Notes: generated from the sequence alone by a model not told the origin. DNA of 64,000 nucleotides from UBA11475 sp045655805 (GCA_045655805.1 JAZOPZ010000022.1:1-64000); one strand, 5' to 3'; shown: positions 26,867 to 35,800, counted from the first letter of the stretch. Made by a program: numbers and translations.

Positions 26867-27601
26867 ATGTTTGACTATACTAAGGTCGCTATTGAAAAGG
26901 TAGTGGAAGATTTAAAAAAGTTAATAAGGCTTTTTACGGTAGGTATGCAAGTAATAACTCTTGCTTACTTTGCTTTGGCTATCGTGTTAGAGGTTTTTGA
27001 AGTTTGCAGTATAGGTAATTTTTACGCAAATATAGCGTTATTTATAATCTCATTGGCGTATTTAATATTTGATTTAATAATTTCAAACGGCAAAAGGGAA
27101 GGTTCTCGTTTAGCAAAAAAAATAACTACTCGTACGCTAAAATGGATTAAAATTTTAATCAAAGGCTATACACTCGGTGTAACAATTTACGGTATTTATA
27201 CGGCAACTACGTCGGCAACGCCAATAGCAGTTATTTTGGCAACGCTAATGATAATAATTTTCGTGTTGCAAGTATTGTTTGAAATTTTAACGGCAATCGT
27301 CATAGATAAAAAGGATTTAATTTTAGACGCTTGGCGACAAGATATTGAAGATATTAAGCGTCCAGCCGTAGAAGTCGGCAACTTTTTTAAGCGTATTACG
27401 GGGCAGGAACCTATTGAACGCACTAAACCAAACGGCAACATCAAAATGCTTGATAAACGCTTGGCAAAAAAGCGTGAGGCAAAACGCTTGGCAAAAGAAA
27501 GGTTAAAAGAAGAACGCCGTGCAAATAGGCGAGGGGCGCAAATTGAAGATTTATCTGAAGTTGCCGTAACGGAAGATAACTCCAAAAAAACAAAAAAATA
27601 A
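26867..27601 (+). CDS. Membrane protein of unknown function
   Basis: I do not recognise a family. From ATG 26867 (AAAAGG nine bases upstream) the protein has about 244 residues. There is an amphipathic start (DYTKVAIEKVVEDLKK), hydrophobic segments near residues 25-45, 50-70 and 105-160, and a highly basic C-terminal tail (KRLAKKREAKRLAKERLKEERR). It is probably an inner-membrane protein with a cytoplasmic charged tail. In-frame ATGs upstream would add 28 residues, but they overlap the second promoter. It is a single-gene unit ending in a terminator. Confidence 0.7.
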   Translation: MFDYTKVAIEKVVEDLKKLIRLFTVGMQVITLAYFALAIVLEVFEVCSIGNFYANIALFIISLAYLIFDLIISNGKREGSRLAKKITTRTLKWIKILIKGYTLGVTIYGIYTATTSATPIAVILATLMIIIFVLQVLFEILTAIVIDKKDLILDAWRQDIEDIKRPAVEVGNFFKRITGQEPIERTKPNGNIKMLDKRLAKKREAKRLAKERLKEERRANRRGAQIEDLSEVAVTEDNSKKTKK

Positions 27602-27610
27602 TAGAAATCC

Positions 27611-27634
27611 AAAAGCGGATTAGTCCGCTTTTTT
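27611..27634 (+). terminator. Terminator after the membrane protein gene
   Basis: AAAAGCGGA-TTAG-TCCGCTTTT followed by further T. Confidence 0.85.
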
Positions 27635-27694
27635 ACTTTTAAAAGTAAGGTAATACTCCGGAATTTATTTACATAAATTAGACGGGGGGATTAT

Positions 27695-29518
27695 ATGAAT
27701 TATCTTTTAGCAGGAAATCCAAATTCGGGCAAAACTACTCTTTTTAATCGTTTAACAAAAACGCACGCTAAAGTAGGGAATTACGCAGGCGTTTCGGTTG
27801 AAGTAAAATCAGGCAAATATTTTGCCGACAAAAAAATAACGATATTTGATCTCCCTGGCGCATACTCTTTAACGGCAATTTCTCTTGATGAAAAAGTCGC
27901 CGTATCAAAGTTAAAAGAAGGTGGTGCAAAGGGGATAATTGCCGTTCTTGACGGCACAAGACTAGCGCGCAGTTTGCCGTTTGCTAGAGAACTTTTATCG
28001 CTCGGTTTACCCGTAACTTTTGCCGTTAATTTTTGTGATGAATTATCTAAAAGTGGTATAGTTTTAGACACCAAAAAACTTTCTAAAATTCTCGGTTGTC
28101 CAGTGGTTGAAATCAGCGCAAAAAAAGGGCTTGGCGTACAAAAATTAATGCTAACGGTATTGTCAAACACTACCATACCTGTTTCTACAAAACCGCTAAA
28201 CATTGTCGTAGACGACCTATTTTTAAGCAAAAAAGAGCAAACTGTATCAGAAAAATTTACCGTTGTTGCAGATAAGGTGTTGTTAGGAAAGTACACGGCT
28301 GTTTTTTGTTTGGCAATTATTTTATTTTTAACTTTTTATATATCAACCACAGTTGGTGGATTTTTTGGAGAAAAACTTTCAGCACTATTTGCTAAAATAA
28401 CCATAGTTGTGCGAAGTTATTTAACGAAACTTTCAGTTAGCAAGATAGCGACTTCTTTGCTTGTTGACGGGGTTTTATCTTCGGTGATGGAAGTACTTTC
28501 TTTTTTGCCACAAGTCGTAATAACCTTTTTCTTTTTGTCGCTTTACGAGTTCACGGGTTATGCTTCTCGCATTGCTTTTTTAACGGACGGTTTCTTGAGT
28601 AAAGTCGGGATGTCTGGTAAAGCAACTTTTTCGCTACTATCTTCTCTTGGCTGTGGAGTTAACGGCGTACTAGCCACTCGTATTATAGATGATAAAAGCC
28701 AACGCTCGCGCACTATTTTACTTACGCCACTACTTCCTTGTGGGGCAAAAATAGCAGTAATGCTGTGGGTTGCGCAAAGGTATTTTTCTAATCCTGCGCT
28801 AGTTTCCGTGTTTGCCGTTTTAACTACTTTTTCTATCGTCTTTTTGTCTGGATTTATTTTAAAACGATTCGGCGTTTATGGTGAAGACAACGGCGATTTC
28901 GTTATGGAATTACCAACCTATCGCGCGCCAAGTTTAGCAAGCATTTTTGCCGTCCTTAAAGAAAAAGTAATGAATTTTATCAAAAAGGCGGGCACGGTAA
29001 TCGTTTTAGTTTCCATACTCATATGGTTTTTGTCGTCGTTTTCATTTTCGCTAGAATACGGAGAAAAAAATTCAATAATTTTTACGCTAGGCTCTTTATT
29101 TGGCATTTTTCTTAAGCCACTCGGTTTTTTAGGTGAAGATTTCGGCGTAGCGCTTTTATGTGGCGTATTTGCTAGAGAAGGGATTATTCCAGCGCTTGCT
29201 TTAAGTACGGGTGAATTTGCAAACGGTTTTTCAGCGTTTGGGTTTATAGTTTTCATAAACTTATACACACCTTGTTTTTCGGCATTATCAACCATGAAAA
29301 AAGAATTTTCTTCTAAAAAGGATTTTCGTCTTGCCGTTTTTTTGCAATTTTTGATAGCCTATTCTACTGCTCTTTTTATTAATTTTATAGGAATTTTATA
29401 CGGTTTTTGCGCAATTTTACCTCTAATTTTTATTGCCACGATAATTTTTTTGACAATATTGTTAAGATTTACAATTATTGCCAAAAACAGAAGTAAAAAC
29501 CAAGCGATATTAAAGTAG
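27695..29518 (+). CDS. feoB: Ferrous iron transport protein B
   Basis: FeoB imports Fe2+ across the inner membrane in anaerobes. The N-terminal G domain has G1 GNPNSGKTT (residues 7-15), G3 DLPGAYSL near 53 and a G5-like SAKKG near 148. G4 is NFCDE where NxxD is usual. The membrane part contains the two Gate repeats, with SLGCGVNGVLATR near 325 carrying the conserved Cys, and VFAREGIIPAL near 490. At 607 residues it is shorter than the usual 650-770, mainly between the G domain and the first helix. GGGGGG precedes the ATG. No feoA or feoC is visible next to it, so it may act alone or with a distant FeoA. Confidence 0.92.
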   Translation: MNYLLAGNPNSGKTTLFNRLTKTHAKVGNYAGVSVEVKSGKYFADKKITIFDLPGAYSLTAISLDEKVAVSKLKEGGAKGIIAVLDGTRLARSLPFARELLSLGLPVTFAVNFCDELSKSGIVLDTKKLSKILGCPVVEISAKKGLGVQKLMLTVLSNTTIPVSTKPLNIVVDDLFLSKKEQTVSEKFTVVADKVLLGKYTAVFCLAIILFLTFYISTTVGGFFGEKLSALFAKITIVVRSYLTKLSVSKIATSLLVDGVLSSVMEVLSFLPQVVITFFFLSLYEFTGYASRIAFLTDGFLSKVGMSGKATFSLLSSLGCGVNGVLATRIIDDKSQRSRTILLTPLLPCGAKIAVMLWVAQRYFSNPALVSVFAVLTTFSIVFLSGFILKRFGVYGEDNGDFVMELPTYRAPSLASIFAVLKEKVMNFIKKAGTVIVLVSILIWFLSSFSFSLEYGEKNSIIFTLGSLFGIFLKPLGFLGEDFGVALLCGVFAREGIIPALALSTGEFANGFSAFGFIVFINLYTPCFSALSTMKKEFSSKKDFRLAVFLQFLIAYSTALFINFIGILYGFCAILPLIFIATIIFLTILLRFTIIAKNRSKNQAILK

Positions 29519-29540
29519 TTTAAAATATTTATTTTAAACT
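29517..29540 (+). terminator. AT-rich perfect palindrome at the feoB stop
   Basis: AGTTTAAAATA-TT-TATTTTAAACT, an 11-base-pair stem starting within the stop codon. There is little GC and no long T run, so it is a weak terminator or mRNA end. Confidence 0.45.
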
Positions 29541-29552
29541 TGTAGTTTTAGT

Positions 29553-29606
29553 TTGAAATTTTACTACTGGTGTGCTATAATATTTTTAAGAGAAAATCTC
29601 TCTTAA
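29553..29606 (+). promoter_or_regulatory. pflA promoter and 5' leader hairpin
   Basis: TTGAAA (29553-29558) and TATAAT (29576-29581) are 17 bases apart. A hairpin TTAAGAGA/TCTCTTAA at 29586-29606 would form at the very start of the mRNA. Confidence 0.7.
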
Positions 29607-29625
29607 AAAAGGACAGGTGGCAAGT

Positions 29626-30351
29626 TTGGTAGGGTATATTCACTCAACTGAAAGTTTCGGCACGGTAGACGGGCCAGGGATAAGATTCGTATTCTTCTTT
29701 CAGGGGTGTAAAATGCGTTGTAAGTATTGTCACAATCCTGACACTTGGGCGCTTGATAAGTCAAGGCAAATTACTGTGCAAGAGGCTGTTTCAACCGTTC
29801 TAAAGTATAAAAATTATATTAAAAACGGTGGCGTTACTTTTTCGGGGGGCGAACCGCTTGAACAAATCGATTTCATAATCGAACTTGCCAAAGAACTTAA
29901 AAGTAATGGTATTCATACTGCGGTTGATACTTCTGGCGTTACCTTCGATTATGCTAACGACGACTGTGTAAAAAAGCATCGTGAACTTTTGCAATATATC
30001 GACCTTTTTTTATTAGACGTAAAGCATATTGATGATAAACAGCATTTGTTTATCACGGGCAAAAGCAACAAAAACACGTTGGCGTTCGCAAAGTTTTTAA
30101 GTGATAACGGCAAAGATATTTGGATTAGATACGTTCTTTGTCCAACGCTTACGGACGGCGAAGAAGATATCTTAAAATTAAAAGAATTTATCGACGGATT
30201 ATCCACCGTCAAAAAGGTTGAAGTTTTACCATACCACACTCTAGGTAGGGTGAAGTATGAAAAACTAGGCATTGCTTATTCGCTTGACGGCGTAGTAGTT
30301 CCAGATAAAAAAACGGTACAAAAAGTCAAAAACTTACTCGGCGTAAATTGA
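29626..30351 (+). CDS. pflA: Pyruvate formate-lyase activating enzyme
   Basis: A radical SAM enzyme that abstracts a hydrogen from the active-site glycine of PFL. The CxxxCxxC cluster motif is CKMRCKYC (Cys 28, 32 and 35 from the chosen start), followed by HNPDTW, as in PflA. FSGGEPL near residue 74 binds SAM. The start is taken as TTG 29626, which gives MVGYIHSTESFGTVDGPG, the usual N-terminus, with AGGTGG six bases upstream. A GTG at 29617 would overlap that RBS. It lies 21 bases before pflB in one transcript. Confidence 0.93.
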   Translation: MVGYIHSTESFGTVDGPGIRFVFFFQGCKMRCKYCHNPDTWALDKSRQITVQEAVSTVLKYKNYIKNGGVTFSGGEPLEQIDFIIELAKELKSNGIHTAVDTSGVTFDYANDDCVKKHRELLQYIDLFLLDVKHIDDKQHLFITGKSNKNTLAFAKFLSDNGKDIWIRYVLCPTLTDGEEDILKLKEFIDGLSTVKKVEVLPYHTLGRVKYEKLGIAYSLDGVVVPDKKTVQKVKNLLGVN

Positions 30352-30372
30352 CGCCATTAAAGGAGAATTTAT

Positions 30373-32622
30373 ATGAAATACATCGGATGGGAAGGATTTA
30401 AAAGTGGTGTTTGGACACACGAAATCAACGTGCGTGACTTTATTCAGCACAACTATACTCCGTATGAAGGTTCTTCGGAGTTCTTGCAACCTGCAACTGA
30501 CGCTAGTCTTAAATTGTGGGATATTATAACAGACTACTCTAAAAAGGAGCGTGAAGCCGGTGGCGTTTTAGACGCTGATACTGAAATCGTATCTTCACTA
30601 ACTTCGCACCCAGCAGGTTATATTGATAAAGATTTAGAAAAGATAGTAGGTCTTCAAACGGACAAACCGTTTAAGCGTGGTTTACTTCCGTTTGGTGGTA
30701 TCAAGATGGCAGAACAAGCCCTCAATATGTACGGTTATCAATTAAGCGAAACTGTTAAGGAAAATTTTGCCAAATATCGCAAAACGCATAACGACGCAGT
30801 TTACGACGCTTACACGCCTGAAATGCGCAAAGCAAGGACTGCCCACATTTTAACGGGTTTGCCTGATACTTACGGTAGGGGTAGAATTATCGGCGACTAT
30901 CGTAGAATTGCTCTTTACGGTGTTGATAGACTTATCGAGGCAAAAGAGGCTGACAAAGCAAATATTAAAGGCACTATGACTGCCGATAAGGTTCGTGATA
31001 GGGAAGAACTCGCCGACCAAATCAAAGCGCTCAAATCTCTTAAAGAAATGGCAAAGATTTACGGTTGCGATATTTCTGAACCTGCTACCAACGCTCAACA
31101 AGCGGTACAAGCCCTTTATTTTGGTTATCTTGGCGCAATCAAGGACCAAAACGGTGCTGCAATGAGTATCGGTAGAAATACAACTTTTTTGGACATTTAT
31201 ATTGAAAGAGATATTGCAAACGGCACTTTAACCGAACTTGAAGCGCAAGAACTTATCGACCAATTCGTTATGAAACTTCGTATCGTTAAGTTTATGCGCA
31301 CTAAAGAATATAACGAACTTTTCTCTGGGGACCCTACTTGGGTTACAGAATCTATCGGTGGCATGGGTACGGATGGTAGAACTTTGGTTACCAAAACCTC
31401 GTTCAGAATGCTCCATACGCTTGAAAATTTAGGACCTGCGCCAGAACCAAACCTTACGGTTTTATGGTCTCCGTACTTACCTAAAGAATTTAAAAAATAT
31501 TGTGCTGAAATTTCTATAAAAACATCGTCTATTCAATACGAAAGCGACGAACTTATGCGTCCTCGTATGGGCGACGACTACGCTATCGCTTGTTGCGTAA
31601 GTTGTATGCGCCAAGGTAAAGATATGCAATTCTTCGGTGCGCGTGCTAACCTTGCAAAGTGCTTGCTTTACGCTCTCAACGGTGGTAAGGACGAAATGAC
31701 CAAGGATAAAAAGACTGGCAAACCTTTACAAGTTTCGCCTGAATTTACTCCCGTTCTTTCCGACGGGCCACTTAACTACGACGACGTTATTGAAAAGTAT
31801 GAAAATATGATGGATTGGCTCGCAAACATTTACGTTGATGCGTTGAACCTTATCCATTTTATGCACGATAAATACAGTTACGAAGCGTTAGAAATGGCGT
31901 TACACGATACCAACGTACACCGTTTCTTTGCAACGGGTATCGCAGGTTTTTCTTGCGCAGTCGATTCACTTTCGGCAATCAAGTACGCAAAGGTTTACCC
32001 AATTCGTGATGAAGACGGTATGATTATCGACTTCAAGACCGTTGGTGATTTTCCAAAATACGGCAATAACGACGACGCCGTTGACGATATTGCAATTTGG
32101 CTTATCAAAACCTTTATGACTAAAATTAGAAAGTATAAAACTTATCGTGATAGCGAACCTACTACTTCAATATTGACTATCACTTCTAACGTAGTATACG
32201 GTCAAAAGACGGGCAACACCCCTGACGGTAGAAGGGCAGGCGAACCACTTGCACCGGGCGCAAACCCAATGCACGGTAGAGATACTCACGGTGCTCTCGC
32301 ATCGCTTGAATCAGTTGCTAAAATTCCTTACGATTATGCTCGTGACGGTATTTCAAATACTTTCTCGGTAACGCCTGAATCTCTCGGTAAAGAAAATAAA
32401 TCCGAAAACTTGGTAAATATGCTCGACGGTTATATGGCAAACGGTGGTTTCCACTTAAACGTAAACGTATTTAACAGGGAGACTTTGTTGGACGCACAGG
32501 CTCACCCTGAAAAATACCCACAACTTACTATTCGTGTTTCTGGGTATGCAGTTAACTTTATTAAACTTTCTAAAAAACAACAAGACGACGTTATCAACCG
32601 TACTATACACGAAACTATGTAA
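30373..32622 (+). CDS. pflB: Formate C-acetyltransferase (pyruvate formate-lyase)
   Basis: PFL splits pyruvate with CoA into acetyl-CoA and formate, the main anaerobic acetyl-CoA source. The catalytic Cys-Cys pair is in ACCVSCM near residue 406, then QFFGARANLAK. The glycyl radical loop is RVSGYAVNF near residue 720. At 749 residues it is full length. The residue after CVS is Cys where Pro (CVSPM) is usual, a small oddity. AAAGGAG precedes the ATG, and pflA immediately upstream supplies the activase. Confidence 0.95.
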   Translation: MKYIGWEGFKSGVWTHEINVRDFIQHNYTPYEGSSEFLQPATDASLKLWDIITDYSKKEREAGGVLDADTEIVSSLTSHPAGYIDKDLEKIVGLQTDKPFKRGLLPFGGIKMAEQALNMYGYQLSETVKENFAKYRKTHNDAVYDAYTPEMRKARTAHILTGLPDTYGRGRIIGDYRRIALYGVDRLIEAKEADKANIKGTMTADKVRDREELADQIKALKSLKEMAKIYGCDISEPATNAQQAVQALYFGYLGAIKDQNGAAMSIGRNTTFLDIYIERDIANGTLTELEAQELIDQFVMKLRIVKFMRTKEYNELFSGDPTWVTESIGGMGTDGRTLVTKTSFRMLHTLENLGPAPEPNLTVLWSPYLPKEFKKYCAEISIKTSSIQYESDELMRPRMGDDYAIACCVSCMRQGKDMQFFGARANLAKCLLYALNGGKDEMTKDKKTGKPLQVSPEFTPVLSDGPLNYDDVIEKYENMMDWLANIYVDALNLIHFMHDKYSYEALEMALHDTNVHRFFATGIAGFSCAVDSLSAIKYAKVYPIRDEDGMIIDFKTVGDFPKYGNNDDAVDDIAIWLIKTFMTKIRKYKTYRDSEPTTSILTITSNVVYGQKTGNTPDGRRAGEPLAPGANPMHGRDTHGALASLESVAKIPYDYARDGISNTFSVTPESLGKENKSENLVNMLDGYMANGGFHLNVNVFNRETLLDAQAHPEKYPQLTIRVSGYAVNFIKLSKKQQDDVINRTIHETM

Positions 32623-32629
32623 TTTAATT

Positions 32630-32663
32630 ATAGCGTGCGCGTATGCGTGCGCTATATTTTTGT
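32630..32663 (+). terminator. pflAB terminator
   Basis: ATAGCG-TGCGC pairs with GCGTG-CGCTAT (11 pairs, two of them G-T) around GTAT, followed by ATTTTTGTTT. Confidence 0.8.
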
Positions 32664-32722
32664 TTGCAGGAATATTTTATATTCAAAAATTAAAAAGTCA
32701 ATATTCGTATGTCAAAAATTTT

Positions 32723-32750
32723 AAAAGGCGCAAAAAAACAGCGCCTTTTT
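32723..32750 (+). terminator. Second terminator downstream of pflB
   Basis: AAAAGGCGC-(8)-GCGCCTTTTT. It may back up the first terminator or end a short transcript. Confidence 0.75.
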
Positions 32751-32801
32751 CTTTGCTGAAAAAAATTTTTAAAAAAGTTAAAAAAAGTGCGTCAAACCGC
32801 T

Positions 32802-32829
32802 TTACTTCTTTATCGTGATAAAGTATAAT
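32802..32829 (+). promoter_or_regulatory. Promoter with internal palindrome before the ABC transporter operon
   Basis: TTTACT (32802-32807) and TATAAT (32824-32829) are 16 bases apart. The spacer is filled by the perfect 16-base dyad CTTTATC-GT-GATAAAG (32808-32823), a classic position for a repressor operator. A similar CTTTA/TAAAG pattern recurs in the leader near 32855-32882. Confidence 0.6.
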
Positions 32830-32895
32830 ACAAATACAAAAACAATTTAGCAAGATAAAGTGTTAAAGTGAAACGCTTTATAAAAGGAGTTAAAA

Positions 32896-33753
32896 ATGAA
32901 AAAGTTATTTTCAATGTTACTCGCACTTATTTTAGGTGCAACCTGTCTTTTCACAGCAACCGCTTGTGGAAAAAAAGATGAACTCGCTATTGGTAGTGAC
33001 CTTATTACTTACGATAGTCAATTAGATGCGCTTACTCAACTTAAAGCAGGTTCGGTTGACGCTGTAGTAATCGATTCCGTTATGGCTGGCTATTATGAAG
33101 TTGAAGGTGATTTCGTTGGTGAAATCGCTATTGTAGATAATCTTATTTTAGCACAAGAAGAATATGGTATTGCGGGCAGAAAAGACGACAAAGCCTTTAT
33201 GTCGGAAATCAACAAAGCGTTAATTGCGCTCAATGCGGCTGGTGCTGTAGATACTATTGCTGAACTTTTTGGTGTTCAAGATTCATTAGCGCTTGACGGT
33301 GCTACTAATCCATATGCAGGCGCAACTGACAACAGTTGGAATAAAATTAAAGAAGACGGCAAAATCGTTGTTGGTTATACCGTATTTGCACCTATTGCTT
33401 ACACTAAAGCAGGTCAATTTACAGGTTTTGACACCGAATTAGCAAGAGCAGTGGTCGCTTGTCTTAATCAAATGTATTCATTAAATCTTGAAATTGAATT
33501 TAAAGAAATCGACTGGGATACTAAAGAAGCATTGCTTTCAAACGGAACTATCGACCTTATTTGGAACGGTCTCACCATTACTGAAGAAAGAGCATCAAAT
33601 ATGTGTATTTCAGTTCCATACCTTTACAACAACCAAGTGGCAGTTGTAAAAGCATCTGATGTTGGTAAGTATTCCGACAAGGATAGTTTCAGCGATGCAA
33701 TTATGGGCGCTGAAGCAGGCTCTGCAGGTGAAAGTGTAATTAAGGGCGAATAA
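32896..33753 (+). CDS. Amino acid ABC transporter substrate-binding lipoprotein, apparently circularly permuted
   Basis: A family-3 solute-binding protein (polar amino acids) with a lipoprotein signal peptide ending at Cys24 (TATAC-GKK). Its two halves are in reversed order. Residues about 30-128 (SDLITYDSQLDAL, KAGSVDAVVIDS, YGIAGRKDD, ELFG) match the segment that normally ends the family. Residues about 146-285 (NKIKEDGKIVVGYT, GFDTELARAV, DLIWNGLTITEER, AEAGSAGES) match the segment that normally begins it. A linker of about 18 residues joins the old C- and N-termini, and nothing obvious is missing. AAAGGAG precedes the ATG. Permease and ATPase genes follow, so it is expected to be functional. 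Confidence 0.85.
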   Translation: MKKLFSMLLALILGATCLFTATACGKKDELAIGSDLITYDSQLDALTQLKAGSVDAVVIDSVMAGYYEVEGDFVGEIAIVDNLILAQEEYGIAGRKDDKAFMSEINKALIALNAAGAVDTIAELFGVQDSLALDGATNPYAGATDNSWNKIKEDGKIVVGYTVFAPIAYTKAGQFTGFDTELARAVVACLNQMYSLNLEIEFKEIDWDTKEALLSNGTIDLIWNGLTITEERASNMCISVPYLYNNQVAVVKASDVGKYSDKDSFSDAIMGAEAGSAGESVIKGE

Positions 33754-33781
33754 TAACATAAAATTAACCGGTAAAATTTAA

Positions 33782-34465
33782 ATGGAAACTTTGTTAGAAA
33801 TTTTAGCGGAACTTGCACAAGGGTTCGGCGTAACGCTAGCGTTATTTGCCGTAACCCTTGTTCTTGCGTTACCGCTTGGATTATTGATAGCGCTTGGTTC
33901 AATGTCAAAATTTAAACCGTTAAAGTACTTAATGAAAGGAATTATTTGGGTAATTAGAGGCACGCCACTTATGTTGCAAATATTGCTCGTAAGTTTTTTA
34001 CCTAGTATGTTCGGCGCAATGAATAAAGATATTGCCAAGTTATTAGGTATGAGCATAAATTCGCTTATGTTTGTATTCGTTGCAATAGCGTTTGTAATTA
34101 ATTACGCTTGCTATTTTTCTGAAATCTTTAGGGCGGGTATTGAGTCCATCACTAAAGGTCAATCAGAGGCTGGTCAAGTTTTAGGTCTTAATAAAACTCA
34201 AATCTTTTTTAAGGTAATTTTAATGCAAGTTGTTAAGCGTATAATTCCGCCTATGAGTAACGAAATTATAACGCTAGTAAAAGATACTGCGCTTGCTCAA
34301 ATTTTAGGCGTTGTTGATTTGTTGAATGCTACAAATCACGCGGTAAATACCTACGTTGTTTTATATCCGTTTATAGTAGCGTCAACGTTCTACTTGATTT
34401 TTAATGGTATTTTGACCTTGCTTTTCGGCTATATTGAAAAGAAACTTTCTTACTACAAGGTGTAA
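33782..34465 (+). CDS. Amino acid ABC transporter permease
   Basis: A HisM/GlnP-type inner-membrane permease of 227 residues. Several hydrophobic segments and the EAA-type loop SEAGQVLGLNKTQIFFKVIL (near residues 120-140) that contacts the ATPase are visible. RGTPLMLQ near 61 is typical of the family. The RBS before ATG 33782 is weak (CCGGTAAAA). It lies 28 bases after the binding-protein stop and two bases before the ATPase gene. It probably acts as a homodimer because no second permease is present. Confidence 0.93.
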   Translation: METLLEILAELAQGFGVTLALFAVTLVLALPLGLLIALGSMSKFKPLKYLMKGIIWVIRGTPLMLQILLVSFLPSMFGAMNKDIAKLLGMSINSLMFVFVAIAFVINYACYFSEIFRAGIESITKGQSEAGQVLGLNKTQIFFKVILMQVVKRIIPPMSNEIITLVKDTALAQILGVVDLLNATNHAVNTYVVLYPFIVASTFYLIFNGILTLLFGYIEKKLSYYKV

Positions 34466-34467
34466 TT

Positions 34468-35277
34468 ATGGCATATTTACAAGTACAAGATATTTATAAA
34501 GATTTTGGCGAAACGAAAGTCTTAAAAGGCGTTTCTTTTGAGATGGAAAAGGGTGAGGTCGTTTCAATAATAGGTTCTTCCGGTAACGGTAAAACCACTC
34601 TTTTAAGATGCCTTAACAACCTTGAAGAACCAAATAGTGGTTCAATTACTGTTGATGGTAAAGTGGTGTTTCCTTTACCTGTTGACGCAAAAGGCAAAAA
34701 AATTAAAATCAACAGCGGTTTAACTTTTGGTATGGTGTTCCAAAACTTTAATTTGTTCCCACAATATAACGCGCTTGAAAACGTTACGCTTGCGCTAAAC
34801 GTTCAATCGTTAAACGAACTTAAAGCAAACGGCGTAAAGTTTTTTGAACGCAAAAAACAAATGAAAGTTTTAAAAGCCGAAAATGCGCAAAAGGCAACTG
34901 AACTTTTAACTAGAGTAGGGCTTAAAGAAAAAATGTTCAACTACCCGTGTGAACTTTCTGGTGGTCAACAACAAAGGGTAGCAATAGCAAGGGCGCTTGC
35001 GCTTTCACCTGATATTTTATGTTTTGACGAACCTACTTCGGCATTAGACCCTGAACTTACGGGTGAAGTGTTAAAGGTTATCAAAGGGCTTTCGGAAGAA
35101 GATCACACTATGATAATCGTTACGCACGAAATGGAATTTGCCCGTGGGGTTTCCGATAAAATTATTTTTATGGCTGATGGCGTTATTGAAGAAATGGGCA
35201 CTCCGTCTGAAATTTTCGATAATCCTAAAAGTGAAAAGACTAAAGCGTTTTTCGCTAAATCAGCAGAGCAGGTGTAA
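34468..35277 (+). CDS. Amino acid ABC transporter ATP-binding protein
   Basis: A GlnQ/HisP-type ATPase. Walker A is GSSGNGKTT (near residue 36), the Q-loop is in FQNFNLFPQ, the signature is LSGGQQQR near 166, Walker B is LCFDEPTSALD near 188, and the H-loop is VTHEM. It has an insertion of about 25 residues after the Q-loop (VQSLNELKANGVKFFERKKQ) that is uncommon in the family. It powers the uptake system with the preceding permease and binding protein; the substrate is not fixed by sequence. Confidence 0.94.
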   Translation: MAYLQVQDIYKDFGETKVLKGVSFEMEKGEVVSIIGSSGNGKTTLLRCLNNLEEPNSGSITVDGKVVFPLPVDAKGKKIKINSGLTFGMVFQNFNLFPQYNALENVTLALNVQSLNELKANGVKFFERKKQMKVLKAENAQKATELLTRVGLKEKMFNYPCELSGGQQQRVAIARALALSPDILCFDEPTSALDPELTGEVLKVIKGLSEEDHTMIIVTHEMEFARGVSDKIIFMADGVIEEMGTPSEIFDNPKSEKTKAFFAKSAEQV

Positions 35278-35279
35278 TT

Positions 35280-35564
35280 ATGACTTTGAAAAATTACAAG
35301 CCTATGCTTAAAGAATTATACGCCGAACTTATTAAACTTGAAAACGAAGAAGAATGCGAAAAGTTTTTGGGCGACCTTTGCACGATTAAAGAGTTAGAGG
35401 CAATGTGCCAACGCTTAAAGTCGGCAAAAATGCTTTTGGACGGCAAAACTTATAGTGAGGTTATTGAGGAAACTGAAATTTCTTCAGCAACGCTTGCAAG
35501 GGTTTCAAAATGCGTGCGTTACGGCGAGGGTGGTTACGCCCAAATTATCAACAAGCGAGGGTAG
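35280..35564 (+). CDS. yerC: TrpR-like protein, YerC/YecD family
   Basis: A 94-residue protein of the TrpR-related YerC/YecD family. CTIKELEAMCQRLKSAKML (near 36-54) and YSEVIEETEISSATLARVSKCVRYG form the TrpR-type helix-turn-helix. Such proteins are small DNA-binding repressors, whose targets are mostly unknown. It begins two bases after the ATPase gene, so it is cotranscribed with the transporter and could control it, perhaps through the dyad at 32808. Confidence 0.9.
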   Translation: MTLKNYKPMLKELYAELIKLENEEECEKFLGDLCTIKELEAMCQRLKSAKMLLDGKTYSEVIEETEISSATLARVSKCVRYGEGGYAQIINKRG

Positions 35565-35567
35565 AGT

Positions 35568-35735
35568 ATGTCTTTGCTTGATTTAATGAAACTTTCTGAC
35601 AGTCTTGACGACGACGGCGTTATTCCTGAAGAAGAACTCGACGAGCGTGGAAGTTCTTTAACTGATAAAGAAAAATATATGGATTATTACGACGACGTAA
35701 AACAGCCTTGTCGTTATATTAAGGAAGACTGGTAA
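35568..35735 (+). CDS. Small acidic protein, 55 residues
   Basis: It starts at ATG 35568, three bases after the yerC stop, with CGAGGG as RBS. It encodes a 55-residue acidic protein (MSLLDLMKLSDSLDDDGV to the end KQPCRYIKEDW). It is followed directly by a terminator, so it is the last gene of the transporter operon. No family is recognised. Confidence 0.65.
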   Translation: MSLLDLMKLSDSLDDDGVIPEEELDERGSSLTDKEKYMDYYDDVKQPCRYIKEDW

Positions 35736-35743
35736 AAAAATAT

Positions 35744-35770
35744 AAAGCCCCTGGGACAAGGGGCTTTTTG
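35744..35770 (+). terminator. Terminator of the transporter operon
   Basis: AAAGCCCCT-GGGACA-AGGGGCTTT followed by TTG and TTT. Confidence 0.88.
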
Positions 35771-35800
35771 TTTGCTTAAAATACGGGTTTGGTTAGGAAT

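Noticed and set aside
32534..32818. A 94-codon frame covering the end of pflB and its terminators
   Set aside because: It overlaps pflB in another frame and runs through two terminator hairpins and a promoter region; it has no RBS.
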